Positions 1-12,247 of a stretch of DNA of 64,000 bases are shown piece by piece (positions within the stretch are counted from its first letter, which is position 1; each line of letters opens with the position of its first letter). The notes beneath the pieces are model-generated. The model did no database searches and was not told the origin of the DNA. It saw only the letters and a program-made list of their open reading frames with translations. The stretch is taken from assembly GCA_023053685.1 (NCBI GenBank), contig JALIGW010000001.1, positions 72,270,240-72,334,239 on the forward strand. Direction: 5' to 3'. The DNA comes from Diadophis punctatus similis (lineage: Eukaryota; Chordata; Lepidosauria; Squamata; Dipsadidae). A program made the translations under genes and the position numbers.

Positions 1-2
1 AT

Positions 3-2222
3 ACTTCCACCTCTTATAATACTAGATTACACAGTATCAACCTCCATACCGCTTCCCCACGCCGCAGGGAGGCGGAACCAGTTAGATGGGTCCGCCCCAG
101 GCGCCTGATGGACCCGGACAGGTTCCAGACGGAGCTTGGGCCACTTCCTGATGATCTAGCCCTCAACTCGGCCGAGGACCTGGTTGCCGCCTGGGACAGG
201 GCGGCCGGTGGGGCCTTGGACCAAGTTGTGCCTTTGCGGCCTCTGACTCGGCTCCGATCCCGCTCGGCTCCCTGGTTTACTGAGGAGCTGAGGGAGATGA
301 AGCGCCAGAAAAGATGCCTAGAGAGCGGTTGGAGGGCCAGTCTCTCTGAATCTGATCGAACACTGGTAAGGTCGCATATTAAGACCTACCTAGTGGCGAT
401 AAAAGCGGAGAAATCAAAGTATTTTTCCGCTCTTATCGCGTCATCAGAGAATCGTCCAACAGCCCTGTTCAGGGTGACCCGTTCGTTACTCCATCAAGAA
501 GTGCGGGAGGATCCCCTGGAAGGCAGGGCTGAGGACTTTGGACGATATCTACATGACAAAATCGCTCAGATTCAGGGGGAACTGGACTCCAACTGGGTGG
601 ATACGGACGCGGTGACAGGGAATAGTCTTGAGAACGTTATCTGGGAAGAGTTTGACTCGGTGACCCCTGAGGATGTGGACAAGATTCTGGGGAGGCTCAG
701 TGCAGCCACATGTTTATTGGACCCGTGTCCCTCCTGGTTAGTGCTGGCTACCCGGGAGGTTACACGAGGCTGGCTCCAGGGAATTATTAACGCCTCTTTG
801 GGGGAGGGTTACTTCCCCATGGCTTTGAAAGAAGCGGTGGTGAGGCCTCTCCTCAAGAAGCCCTCCCTGGACCCAGCAATTTTAGCTAACTATCGCCCTG
901 TCTCCAACCTTCGGTTCGTGGTGAAGGTTGTTGAGAGTGTGGTCGCACGACAGTTTCCCCAGTACTTGGAGGAATCATCATACCTAGATCCATTCCAGTC
1001 GGGTTTCAGGGCCGGGCACAGCACGGAAACGGCGTTGGTCGCATTGGTTGATGATCTCTGGAGGGCTCAGGACAGGGGTTGTTCCTCTGTCCTGGTCCTA
1101 TTAGACCTCTCAGCGGCTTTTGATACCATCGACCATGGTATCATGCTGCACAGGCTGGAAGAGTTAGGGATAGGGGGCACCGTTTTTCGTTGGTTCTCCT
1201 CCTTTCTCTCCAACCGGTCGCAGTTTGTATTGGCAGGGGGGCAGAGGTCGTCCTCGAGGCCTCTTACATATGGAGTGCCCCAGGGGTCGATTCTCTCGCC
1301 CCTTCTGTTCAACATCTATGTGAAGCCGCTGGGTGAGATCATCCGTGGCTTTGGGGTGAAGTACCATCAGTACGCCGATGATACACAGCTGTACATTTCC
1401 ACCCCAGGCCACCCCAGTGATGCCCTTGAAGTGATGTCCCGGTGCCTGGAAGCTGTGCGGATCTGGATGGGGAGAAACCGACTCAGGCTCAACCCTTCCA
1501 AGACGGAGTGGCTGTGGTTCCCAGCGTCTCGATATAGTCAGATGATTCCATCTCTGACTATCGGGGGTGACTCTCTAGCCCCCGCCGAAAGGGCTCGCAA
1601 TCTGGGTGTCCTCCTGGATCCACAGCTGTCCTTAGAGGACCATCTGACAGCTGTGACCAGGGCGGCCTTTTATCAGGTCCGCCTGATATGCCAGTTGCGG
1701 CCCTTTCTGGATCGGGATTCCCTGTGCACAGTCACCCATGCCCTGGTCACGTCGCGTCTGGACTACTGTAATGCTCTCTACATGGGGCTCCCCATGAAGA
1801 GCACCCGGAGGCTCCAACTGATCCAGAATGCGGCCGCGCGGGTGGTTTCGGGGGCTAATTGGCGCTCCCATATAACACCCCTCCTGCGCGAGCTGCACTG
1901 GCTTCCGGTGGTCTACCGGGTGCGCTTCAAGGTGCTTGTTACTACCTTTAAAGCGCTCCATGGCATTGGACCTAGGTATCTCCGAGACCGCCTGCTGCCA
2001 CAAACTGCCTCCCATCGACCAGTGCGCTCCCACAGAGAGGGCCTCCTCGGGGTGCCATCAGCCAAGCAGTGTAGGCTGGTGACGCCCAGGGGAAGGGCCT
2101 TCTCTGTGGGAGCACCCACCCTCTGGAATCAGCTCCCTCCAGACTTAAGAACAATTCACGACCTGTCCACCTTCCGCCGTGCCCTCAAGACACATTATTT
2201 TTATCAAGCCAGGCTGGCGTGA
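3..2222 (+). CDS. CR1-group LINE ORF2 (reverse transcriptase), 5' end cut by window edge
   Basis: This is the replication protein of a non-LTR retrotransposon, which copies element RNA into DNA at a nicked target. The first ATG in the window is at 108 and gives 704 residues, but the same frame has no stop back to base 3, so the true start and the usual N-terminal APE endonuclease lie left of the window. Counting from that ATG, residues 1-180 look like the linker. RT motif A is at about 331-342 with aspartates 333 and 339, motif B (GVPQGS) at 389-394, and the catalytic YADD at 422-425. A thumb-like region with LGVLLD follows at about 499-504. The CR1-type C-terminus includes LHWLP near 596-600 and LWNQLPP near 672-678. 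There is no stop or frameshift within these 2.2 kb, so the copy is young. The CR1/L3 assignment rests on motif order and the tail; whether it is active is unknown. Confidence 0.93.
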   Translation, partial: TSTSYNTRLHSINLHTASPRRREAEPVRWVRPRRLMDPDRFQTELGPLPDDLALNSAEDLVAAWDRAAGGALDQVVPLRPLTRLRSRSAPWFTEELREMKRQKRCLESGWRASLSESDRTLVRSHIKTYLVAIKAEKSKYFSALIASSENRPTALFRVTRSLLHQEVREDPLEGRAEDFGRYLHDKIAQIQGELDSNWVDTDAVTGNSLENVIWEEFDSVTPEDVDKILGRLSAATCLLDPCPSWLVLATREVTRGWLQGIINASLGEGYFPMALKEAVVRPLLKKPSLDPAILANYRPVSNLRFVVKVVESVVARQFPQYLEESSYLDPFQSGFRAGHSTETALVALVDDLWRAQDRGCSSVLVLLDLSAAFDTIDHGIMLHRLEELGIGGTVFRWFSSFLSNRSQFVLAGGQRSSSRPLTYGVPQGSILSPLLFNIYVKPLGEIIRGFGVKYHQYADDTQLYISTPGHPSDALEVMSRCLEAVRIWMGRNRLRLNPSKTEWLWFPASRYSQMIPSLTIGGDSLAPAERARNLGVLLDPQLSLEDHLTAVTRAAFYQVRLICQLRPFLDRDSLCTVTHALVTSRLDYCNALYMGLPMKSTRRLQLIQNAAARVVSGANWRSHITPLLRELHWLPVVYRVRFKVLVTTFKALHGIGPRYLRDRLLPQTASHRPVRSHREGLLGVPSAKQCRLVTPRGRAFSVGAPTLWNQLPPDLRTIHDLSTFRRALKTHYFYQARLA

Positions 2223-2307
2223 AAAAGTTTTTGGGGTTTTTAAAATTTTAAGATTTTACTAAATTTTAATTGTATTAAATTAGGGCCATATTGAATATTT
2301 TATTTTA

Positions 2308-2367
2308 AATGTATTTTAATGTTTTTTACTCGGCTTAAATGTATTTTAATGTTTTTTACTTGGCTGT
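2308..2367 (+). repeat. 30-bp tandem duplication in the LINE 3' UTR
   Basis: Two adjacent 30-bp units, each starting AAATGTATTTTAATG, differ at about two positions. They lie between the stop codon and the GC-rich 3' signature. A slippage duplication in this copy or subfamily is the simplest reading. Confidence 0.8.
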
Positions 2368-2435
2368 TCACCGCCCTGAGTCCCCTGGAGAAGGGCGGTA
2401 TATAAATTTAATAAATAAATAAATAAATAAATAAA

Positions 2436-3315
2436 CAGTAGAGACCTTCAAATTTCTAGGTTCTACCATATTGCAAGATCTAAAATGGACACCTAACATC
2501 AAAAAAGTCATCAAAAAAGCACAACGAAGAATGTTCTTTCTGCTCCAATTCAGAAAACTCAAACTGCCCAAGGAGCTGCTGATATAATTCTACAGAGGAA
2601 TTATTAAATCTGTCATCTGCACCTCTATAACTGTCTGATTTGGTTCTGCAACCCAACAAGACAGACACAGACTTCAGAGGATGATTAGAACTGCAGAAAA
2701 AACAATTGCTACCAACCTGCCTTCCATTGAGGAACTGCACGAGTCAAAAACAGGGCTGTGAAAATATTTACAGGCCCCTCACATCCTGGATACAAACTGT
2801 TTCAACTCCTACCCTCAAAATGATGCTATAGAGCACTGCACACCAGAACAACTAGACACCAGAACAGTTTTTTCCCGAACACCATCACTCTGCTAAACAA
2901 ATAATTCCCTCAACACTGTCAAACTATTTACTAAGTCTGCACTACTATTAATCTTCTCATCGATCCCATCACCCATCTCCTCCCACTAATGACTGTATGA
3001 CTGTAACTTTGTAGCTTGTATCCTTACAATTTATATTGACTGGTTTATAATATGATTTGATTGCTTATTTGTACACGGACTATCATTAAGCGTTGTACCT
3101 TATGATTCTTGACGAACGTATCTTTTCTTTTATGTACACTGAGAGCATATAATTACAGATAATTACAGATTAACAATGTTGGAAGGGACCTTACAGGTCA
3201 TCTAGTCCAACCCCCTGCCCAAGCAGGAGACCCTACATCTGCCACTACCTAGGATTGACAAACTCCTTTTGTGTCCAATCACACTTGGCCATTAAAAAAT
3301 CATATTCTATTTTAT
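2436..3315 (+). mobile_element. L2/L3-like LINE fragment, degenerate, interrupted by CR1
   Basis: Conceptual translation from 2436 gives a recognisable RT C-terminus (FKFLGSTILQDLKW, then KKAQRRMFFL and LPKELL) before in-frame stops, so it is dead. The 3' UTR runs to about 3150 and resumes at about 3257-3315 with a motif, GTCCAATCACACTTGGCC, also found inverted at 18.9 kb. The tail resembles the TTCTA/AATAG type I associate with the snake LINE called Snake1 (L3); that name is from memory. It starts directly after the tail of the intact LINE, so that LINE may have inserted into it, with its 5' half left of the window. Confidence 0.75.
3151..3256 (-). mobile_element. CR1 3'-end fragment nested in the LINE tail
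   Basis: The segment GTTGGAAGGGACCTTACAGG, followed by GTCATCTAGTCCAACCCCCT, is the classic CR1 3' end read in antisense. It sits between two pieces of the L2/L3-like tail. The left edge holds a doubled AATTACAGAT, probably the CR1 terminal short repeat. Confidence 0.8.
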
Positions 3316-4930
3316 ATGTTTAAAACTGTATGTGTTACTGGGTAGTGTTTATAATGTGGTAAAAGACAAATTGGACAAAATTATTAGCACTAATAGCCAC
3401 TGGCATTGATTGCAATTGTGTACCTAAAAATGGAATTACAAGATTTTGTGCTCATTAAAGTACACAATGTCCAAGTGATTTTAGACTCTTATCCAATCCT
3501 CATGGCATCTATCAAAAACATTCGCTGTATCAAACTTTCTGCTTTTACTCTAGTGAGGAAAGGCATATTCGTTATAATTTAATCTTGGTGCAAGAACATC
3601 ATACTCACCAAGTATATTTAACCTCAAGACCTTGTAAAAATAAAACCTGATACTTCTGTTTCATTTCAAAACTGAAAAATCAATGCTCATTTATCTCCAT
3701 GTAGAATCATCTTTTATTATTGTTGATTATTCTTGACTCAGACTTTGTCCCGCAAGATATTATGAGAGAAGTACTTAAACTATGGAAAATATTAGTTAAT
3801 CAAAAATATTTTTTTTCTTCAAAGCAACCTCTCAAAAGACATACATTGGGGAATTAGACATATTAAAATTTTTGCATGAAAATATCCCAGTTTGGATTCC
3901 TGGCATGTGGCATCTTAGCTCTGTCCAAGGACGTTCAGATACTGCCCCCCCACCCCTACCCCTCAGGCCTTCAGAAGAGTTTCAAGTAACATGATTGTCT
4001 TCCTGCCCTTCAACTTAAAGGGAACACAGAGTGCAGATCACTGCTATGCTCTGAACTCCTGAAGATCCTATGCCACAAAAAGGAAAAAGAAAAGGGAAGA
4101 CATAAAGTTCATAGCTTGGCATTTTGCAGACGGATTGATCTGGAGCTGAAGACAAAGGATACACTGACAAAATACTTAACCATTTCATTCTACTGGTTTT
4201 GTTTGGGCTCCTGAAACGGAATTGCAGAGCATTTAAGTTTGCATTTTGCTGGAGGATCTGAAGCTTAGGAGTCAGAAGAAAGGATGAGGCATGAATTTCC
4301 CCTCATGGAGATATGCAGCCCCAATATTTTGATTCAATCCAACCAATAATTTTGCAGCAGTTTCAACTTCAATATGGCTGAGCCGAAAATAAAGCAGTTG
4401 AGTTCTCCAATATTACTAATACTGTGCAAAGTAGAGGTCTGGAGCTGCTTTCTAACTTGGCACATAATCTGATGTGGAAGAGTCTTGAAGCCCTTTGAAA
4501 ATTACTGACAAGCAGAAGGCAACAAAAAGGCATCTTGTGACCATATAAGATTCTCAAAACTCCTGGAAACATAATACTGACAGGCTAAATACATATTCCT
4601 TCATATTTTGTTTGCAACAAGGTTTACCATATCTGGGCTTCAAGAACAGATAATAGCAAAGTTAGTGTTTGCTTTGTCTTTCCCTCCCCCCCCTTTCTCC
4701 CTCCCTCTCGCATACCATCTACCGGTAATGATTATATAGATTTTTGTAGCCTAGATCTGAAAGAGCTAGCAATATCAATATTACCTTATTGTGTCCTTGA
4801 TAAGAATAAAAAATGGTCAAGAGACTAAATTAATAAGCCAAGATATAGATGCAACCTCTATGGATGAACTCACTGAAACAGTTTTGTGAATGCAGACATT
4901 GCACAATTATCAAAACTGAAAAGCAGCTAG
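3316..4930. other. AT-rich sequence, no gene seen
   Basis: I see no coding frame beyond background length and no recognised repeat. A short C/T-rich run lies at about 4680-4710. Confidence 0.5.
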
Positions 4931-5181
4931 GAGCCGAGGTGGTGCAGCGGTTAGAGTGGGGTACTGCAAGCCACTTTAGCTGAATGTAATCCGCAGGTCA
5001 GTGGTTCAAATCTCACCGGCTCAAGGTTGACTCAGCCTTCCATCCTTCCGAGGTAGGTAAAATGAGGACCCAGATTGTTGGGGGCAATGTAAATATACAT
5101 TGCTTACTGGTGTAAACCGCTTAGAGAGTGCTTGCACTGTGAGGTGGTATATAAATGTCACTAATAAATAAATAAATAAAA
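4931..5181 (+). mobile_element. Sauria-type tRNA-derived SINE, AATA-tail subtype
   Basis: The head, GAGCCGAGGTGGTGCAGCGG, carries a tRNA-like A box and GGTTCAAATCTC is a B box, so it would have been transcribed by RNA polymerase III. The body, GACTCAGCCTTCCATCCTTC, is shared with five other copies here. The 3' part (a TATACATTGCTTACTGG block, then ATAAATAAATAAATA) is shared only with the copy at 37.8 kb. I see no convincing target duplication. Confidence 0.88.
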
Positions 5182-8100
5182 CTTAGTATGTTAAATGTAC
5201 TCTGATTGAAGATTTGTAAGATAAGAGTCAGGCCTTTCTAGTTTTCAATCATTCCAAAATTCTCTAAATCTTGGGCATGGTATTGAACCACTGTCTTGCT
5301 AAAAGAGGTGCGAAATATGTGCCAATTCTTTTTTGCTAGAAATCTCCCAATTTTTCCAATTTAACCTCCAACTGATATCTCCTTTCTATTAAATTTAAGG
5401 CAAGAAAAGAAATATGTTCCAAAGCACCTTAAGCATAATGAGAGTTTGTAATAAAATGCTTCTAAAACATGCATCCCACAAAGTGCCATCAAAAACGTTT
5501 CTTTGTCTTTGTTATATAACTGCCAAAAGACTTTCATTTTATATAAAACACTATAAGACTTTTTGAACAAAGGGCGAAATCCAATCTGGCTTTATACTGA
5601 TGGTATTGCTTTCTTCAGCAGAAGTAAAAAAAAAAGGCAATCCCTCCATGCTTTGCACCTCCCACCCATTTGCCCTAAAGAACAACAGAGGACTTACAAA
5701 CTTGCTCAGACTTTAAAAAACATGATAATATCTACTCTTCAGTAGAAATCTTTTTGTAGTATTAGAGGTGAAGAACTAACAGTTTTTGCTCGATTGCTTC
5801 CTTCACTTGCAATGTCTGTAAACCTCTTTGTTTTCACTTAGATCTATTTTCAGATCTGAAGACAGATCAGAAATTTTATCTTCTAAATTCAGTAAGCATT
5901 TGTTTGTCTTCTTTCCCCAGATTAAATTATATGCACTTATTGGAAAAGGTTACCACTTCAGCTTGCTCTTACTCAGAAGAATAACTTCTGCCACTGGATA
6001 ACAATTACGAGTACTATAAATACTGTTTTAGAAAACTGTGAAGAGGTGCTATAGAACAAAATGCAGTCAAATCCCAGGAGTAAAAACTTGAGATCCTGTG
6101 ATCAGTAAAACTACCCCGTTACCATCAATGAAAATGGATGGAGAATGATTTCTCCCTTCCCGTATTAAAGATTCAAACTTTAGTTAAGTCAGGCTCAGTC
6201 CATGAATGGATAATGGTTGTTATGGATTTAGCATTTTGTTCTTTCTTTCAGATAACTTGTTTGGCCCCATATTTTGAAACTCAACAACTACCCTAGTCAG
6301 GAATAGCTTTTAGGAGACTGATTAGGAATTCATTCTGTAAAATGAAAAAAAAAGTAGATTAAGAAATGATTTTGTGAGAACAATGAACAAGAAAAGTGAA
6401 AGCTTTTGTTATTTGAGACAGACTTTTCCAAGAATAACTGATGCCCAGGTTGTGGAAGCATTTTTGTTGATAAGATACATAATCAATGACAAGAGATTCT
6501 AAGATCTGTTAGTAGGGATAGAGAAAATTGCCAGGAAAGCATTCCAAGATGTTGTTGATAATTTTCTTGCCAACTACAGAGCACCAAACTACATTTAGTT
6601 GGTCCACAAATTTACAACATACAGGCCATGAAGTGCAAGATGTCACTGAAGATTCATTTTCATTCACACATGGACTTCTTTCCTGAAAATCTAGGTGCAT
6701 TCAGTGATAAATATGGTGAAAGGTTTCACCAGTACATTGTCCCAATGGAAAATGGGATCAGGGCAATTGGAATCCATTAATGCTGGCTGGCTATTCTTGG
6801 ACACTGCAGTGAGATGAATCAGTCACTGAGTATAAACAAAAATCAGAAGCAAAACATGTTTAGCTGTTGAATCCATGTAGCATGTCAGAAACATTATGCA
6901 ATTAAATATGCTATAGACATCAAAAGTTAATTTCATATTTCTCAAGATTCTTATGTGATACAGTCAGTCTGAAATTTAATTTCTGTTCTGTTTGGAGGGA
7001 TCTATCACAATCACCAAGTTTTTTCAGGAAGCAAAACTTTGGGGGGAAAATTGTTGTCCAGTGAAATCAATATATGACTCAAGAAGCTCTGCGCAGAGTA
7101 GCCAGAGTTCTTTTATCTCATCGTGTGGAAAACATTTGAAGAATATTCACATGTGACAGAATATCTGGTTTTAAATTCCAGATATGGGAATATTATGGGG
7201 ATGCTCAACATACATTCAAAATAATTCAAAATTCAACACACACTCAAAATAATTCATTCTGGTACTCATGGCCATGTAATATTTACTCTTTTAAAACTTA
7301 CTATTTTAATTGGGTAAAGCTGTAGTGGTACTCCACAACTGAATTTTCCTTACTTTACGTGCTGTACTAAAGCCCTGCTCTCTGTCTCTATCAGGTGAGG
7401 AAATGTAGGAAACATTCGGTGCCACAAGAGGAAGCAAACCAGGTTTTCTGTGGAAAGTCATTGCAAGGAAAAGTAAGATTGGGATACACTGAACTCCTCT
7501 CCCAATCTATGCAATTAGTTTTCTCCTTATTTAGTCCAGAGTACAGGAGCAAATATCTGGCAGTCAAAGTATGCCAAACACCTGATTCTGACATTTCTGC
7601 CAATATTGCAATTACTGTTTTTTTAAACACAAATCAGCTATTTTGTCAGGCTGGTCAAACAGTTTATCCATCAGCTCCAAACTAGCAAACGAAACGGAAA
7701 GCTTTCTTTTTTGTTTTGAGAACCAAAAGTTATGTTTAGCTTGCTGAACGAAATATTCTTCTTTATAAGGCATCCTTCAAATGTGGTTTTTAAGAAAAAC
7801 TATTTTTTTTTACTTCCTCAAGTAAATTACTGAGTATAATTATAATTGTCTATAATATCTGAGCTACTAAAAGAATAAAGCAATCTTTACATAATAAACA
7901 ACTCTATACTTGCCAACAGAAAACAGAAACACATTGCACTGGTTCAAATTCAAGAACAAATACAAGATATATAGAACCAAGTTGGCAGACGTAAACAGCT
8001 AATTATGCATTCTGCTTCCCAATAAGCCTTATATTTAAAAATCGCACATTGGATTGGGGGATCATGTTGAAATGGATAGGCAGCAAAGTGCAGGGTTGAT

Positions 8101-8898
8101 AAAAGGAGAACATCCCAAACTGGATAAGGGTACCTTCTATGAGTGGCGTTTTTGGAGTCAACAATGTTGATGGATCTCAGCTTCTGGCCTCACATCAAAG
8201 TGCACTCCAATTACAAAAGCCTTGGAGATAGCCTTGTTCAACTGGGAGTTCCCCAGAATTATGGGGTTCAACTTCAAGAATTGTCAGAATTGGCCGTCCT
8301 GATGGGAGAAATTCTGGTATCTGATACTGTATCTGAAGAGTGACAATGTTAGAGAAGACTGCTATAGTTCATCAACTAACTCTTCCCCCAAAAGTCTTAA
8401 CTGAGGCTGCTCCAAGTTGATCTCCTTAGACAGGAAAGATGTCTATTTCGGTATTTCTAAATCAGAGATTCACTCAAATGTAACAGTTAATTAGATGCAA
8501 ATGAAGATAAAAATGTGACAGTTACATTTTTGAGTACAAGCAATCTTTAGAAAGGTGATCAATTTTTATTCAAGCTTCTTAGAAGAGGCTTATATTTAAT
8601 GATAATTAATCAGACAGACTCTTTTCTGCAATAATAAAGCAGTTATATTATTGAGTGACAGCACCTGCTTCCTTTCATGTACAATATGACAGGAAAAGAA
8701 AAACATTTAATGTAACAGAAACATTTGATTGAGTACAAATTGAATACAAATTTCCATCCATTTTGCCTGATTATAAAATACATACAGTAATACTTCTTTT
8801 CTGTAATTAGAATTATCTAGCAATAACTATTTCAGTTCTTAATCAAAAGAAAATAGTTTAACTACGGTATCACTAAAGAGAATTATTGCATTCAAATA
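5182..8898. other. AT-rich unique-looking DNA, no gene supported
   Basis: Short open frames occur on both strands, the longest 96 codons at 7395-7685 (+). None shows a domain, signal peptide, splice context or compositional shift. The stretch 8041-8345 has a slightly higher GC content and a 66-codon frame that I do not recognise. Confidence 0.5.
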
Positions 8899-9050
8899 TA
8901 TTTATTTATTTATTTATTTATTTAAATGGATTTCTATGCCACCCAACTCCCAGGGGACTCTGGGCAGCTCACAACATATTAGAATCCATTACAAAATATA
9001 AAATACAGTAATTAAAAAAATACAAAAGTTAAAAAGAGTATCTCACATTC
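8899..9050 (-). mobile_element. LINE 3' end (CR1/L3 group), antisense, with TTTA tail
   Basis: A TTTA array (8899-8923) is followed by TATGCCACCCAACTCCCAGG and GGGCAGCTCACAAC. In reverse complement this is the GC-rich 3' signature seen in the intact LINE at 2.37 kb. It is a 5'-truncated tail only, without coding sequence. Confidence 0.75.
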
Positions 9051-11169
9051 ACAATCAAGGGGGGGAGACCCATATCTAATCTAGTTGGTCTCAGAGTTTG
9101 TCCATCTTATAACAGAAGCAAGTTCTGTTATAAATTACCAACCTGTAATTAATTATTGACACTTGCTGGATAGGGATTAAATAGATAAATAAGTAACTGT
9201 AAAAATTTGGTGCAACACCTAAGTTTTGTAATATGACTAATAATATTATTTTCAATTAACTATGATGTTGAAACATTATTGATGTGGTAATCAGGAAAGT
9301 AATAGAAATTTAAAAAGTCAAATTACAATAAAATAAACAAATAAATGCCTCATCCTGTTATAATTGAGATAGAAGTTGAGATGTTTAAGAGTTTTTATCT
9401 TTACTTCCTCAATTAAGTGTGGCCATATTCTCATCCTTATCTTTTTGCAAAGATTATTCCTTATTATCTGCATTTTCCCGTTATCCATAACATTTTTCAC
9501 TTTATCATTTCACCAAATATCCTGCTCATACTTCCCACATATAAATTCATACATAATATACTGTATACATAATTCTAGTTCAAGTAGCTTCCTCATTCTC
9601 CTTCCTTACAACCAATTTCCCTTAATTTTGTTGACAAATTAATCTATCTACTAATATTTTTTCAAGACTCATATTTCTTCATCTGTAGTCACCCCATTAT
9701 AAATGTAGTTTCAGTTCTTTTCCTGCTACACTCATCCCACCCCCAAGATCAACTCTTGAAAGTATCAAACAAATATTTACCCCATAATCAGAACCTTTCA
9801 GCACTCTTTATTCTTCATGTTTCAATCTTTCATCATAAATAGTCAAACATGCTTTTCAATACATTCTTTTCCCAAGAATAGACTTTCACTTTAATCACAT
9901 ATTCATTACAGTAAACAGCCATTTGATTTAAAAAAAATCTTATTGCCAAAGTACTGAGTTTACATTTTAAATCTGAAGCATCTGGCTGAACAAAAGTATG
10001 ACTTTGTGTGATAAACAGTTACTATATCTTACATGAGGAAAATACAAAGCTTGGATCATGAAACATAGACTCTTGGCAATCTTGTTGTCTCCCAATTGCT
10101 AGACTGACTAAATGTCTGATTAAAGACATTTTTCCCAGGCTGTTTGCTTACTAGAGATCTTAATGACATTTACAAGCAGGAACGAACAGATATAGGTCCC
10201 TAAATTTCAACATTTTTTTTTCACATCAAAGCCTTTCCATAACAACTGATTCAATATTTTCACCACTAGGGTAATGGAAAATTACTTGAAACATTTTTAT
10301 TTACTTATTTATTTCTGCCTTACTACTGTTACAAAGCTTTTAAAGTCAAACATATTGGGAAAAAAGGAAAAAGAAAACTTGGGCCAAGCACTTGAATGTT
10401 GTTCAGAGATAATAATAAAGCAGAAAGATTTGGTGCTATTTGCTCTTCTCTCTTACCTTCTAAGGAATTTATTTTGATTAAGTATCATAGGAAGAATTCA
10501 GTAGATGGTTTGCCAAAAGAGTCATGTGTTGCAAGTGTAAAGCAAATGCTTTGAATGCTGAGTGATAGAAAGGAACACAATAATTGGGCATGGTATGAAG
10601 AGAGTATTTTCCTAAATATATATCTAAAGACATAAGGCCAGTTGCTTTTTTTCTCTAACTGTGAAATTGCTACCTTTTAATTCAGAAAAGCATATGCAAA
10701 TAGATTTAACATGCGTGGAAAATGATAATCTTGTTATATCAGATGCAAAATTGCTTGCACAGTGTAACATGTTCATATTCTGATCCATGCTGTTTGCTGA
10801 TATGAAATAAAAATGATCATAATAAAACCAACCATAGTAATTTTATATTTTTCGTGATATAATCTTGAAAGTGGTAACTACTTTGCCAAATTTGTGATAT
10901 TTCAGCAACAAACAATATAGTATGGTAGACACAGATTATAATATGGTGATTATATTATTTGCTACCATAACTCTGAGATCAAGTCTTCAGAATCTATACC
11001 ATATATTTCAGTACTTTTCTTTTTTGGAAAATTTATTACCCTTATATTCATTACTCAGATGACAAATCATTGGGTATAAAGATATTTTTTCAACCTAAAT
11101 GGTTTTTTTAATATAATACTTAAACTTTTTGAACTGCAGGATATTCATATCTTTTGGCAGGTCCAAAGG
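9051..11169. other. AT-rich DNA, no gene supported
   Basis: An 88-codon frame at 9376-9642 (+) is rich in Ile, Phe and Leu, as AT-rich DNA would give by chance. I recognise no repeat family in this stretch. Confidence 0.5.
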
Positions 11170-11177
11170 GAGGGGTC

Positions 11178-11425
11178 CAGAGGTGGGTTCCTACCGGTTC
11201 TAACTGGTTCTTTAGAACTGTTAGTAGTTTAGCGCTGATGTCATGGAGGCGGCTCTATCGGTGTCTCCATGGGAGCCGCCATCTTGAATTTTGCTTCTGC
11301 GCATGCACAGAAGCTAATTTTTGCTTCTGCGCATGCACAGAAGTTATTTTTTGATTGCTGTGGGCATGTGTGCAGGGCGCGACCCTGAGCAAACTGGCAG
11401 CAAAAGGATCCAGAACCCACCCCTG
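11178..11425. mobile_element. Non-autonomous hAT-like element, family B
   Basis: The ends are inverted: CAGAGGTGGGTTC at the left and GAACCCACCCCTG at the right. A perfect 8-bp target duplication GAGGGGTC flanks it (11170-11177 and 11426-11433), the length expected of hAT transposases. There is no transposase frame. The interior holds two copies of a unit containing TTGCTTCTGCGCATGCACAG and a YY1-type motif GCCGCCATCTT at 11275-11285. Ten copies of the family lie in this window. Confidence 0.88.
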
Positions 11426-11433
11426 GAGGGGTC

Positions 11434-12239
11434 AAAAGCTACTGCAATTTTGTTTCAATATCTGCTATTATAGTATATATCAAGCATAATTTTTATTCTT
11501 TTCCACGAATTGTCTCCAATAAATAATTTGCAAGTGAGTTCTAGTTCAAACAACTCTGCAAAAAGGAACACAGCTTCTCTATTAGTTTCAACTGTTACAG
11601 TTCAATCATTGTTTTATCAGCTCTAAATAGAGATGGGTGAGCTCACCTTGGCACATATCAGATTACCTTGGAAATTAATCAAATGTTCAGTTAATTGTTG
11701 GCTCATGCCAGATAGTTCTTTGAACAGCCCCAACAAAGCAATATTTTTTCTACGGGTTATAGTGAAGACTTGAAATTCCCTATAAAACCAGAATGGCAGT
11801 AGATAAAAAGTAATTCAGATGATAAGCATCCACTGGATTTTTAAAGGACAGATCATAAACACAACTCCCTAGGCAAACAATGGGTTTTATTTTAAGAGTG
11901 TTGCCTAAAAGCAAGGAAATAAGAAAACAGTAACTTTCTGCTTTTGTCAAAATGATTCGAGCAACATTATAGCATTGTGCTGCAATTATTTGTATACGGG
12001 TCAAGACATAGATACAAATGGGACAAAGCTTGCATCACAAGACCCTAATGCAATATTCTTCATCTTGTCACTTCTACAGACACCAGTGAGGATCAAAATT
12101 TCTTTTCCCAAAGTCTGAGGACCAGCCCTTTAATTGAGAAATGTTCAGATTTGATTGTAATCCAGTACAGGATTCAAGGGTTTTCAAAGCTTGTCTCTTA
12201 TTTCAGAGTAGTAGTATACAGGTCCTGATTTCATGAACC
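11434..12239. other. AT-rich DNA between two hAT-like insertions
   Basis: No gene or recognised repeat is visible here. Confidence 0.5.
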
Positions 12240-12247
12240 ATTATAGC

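Larger units (their letters stand above)
1..2435 (+). mobile_element. CR1/L3-group LINE, near-intact 3' portion
   Basis: The element comprises the open RT frame, a roughly 180-bp AT-rich 3' untranslated region and a short AAAT-type tail (about 2405-2435). Just before the tail is a GC-rich motif, GCCGCCCTGAGTCC, followed by an imperfect inverted partner ending GGGCGGTATATAA. The same 3' signature recurs in older copies in this window (8.9, 28.3, 30.1 and 43.8 kb), so it defines one LINE group. The 5' junction is outside the window, so target duplication cannot be checked. Confidence 0.9.

Noticed and set aside
4931..5010. Possible tRNA gene
   Set aside because: The A and B boxes belong to a SINE head repeated six times. 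There is no cloverleaf with an acceptor stem.
7395..7685. 96-codon frame on +
   Set aside because: No recognised domain, no splice or promoter context, and a comparable frame on the opposite strand.
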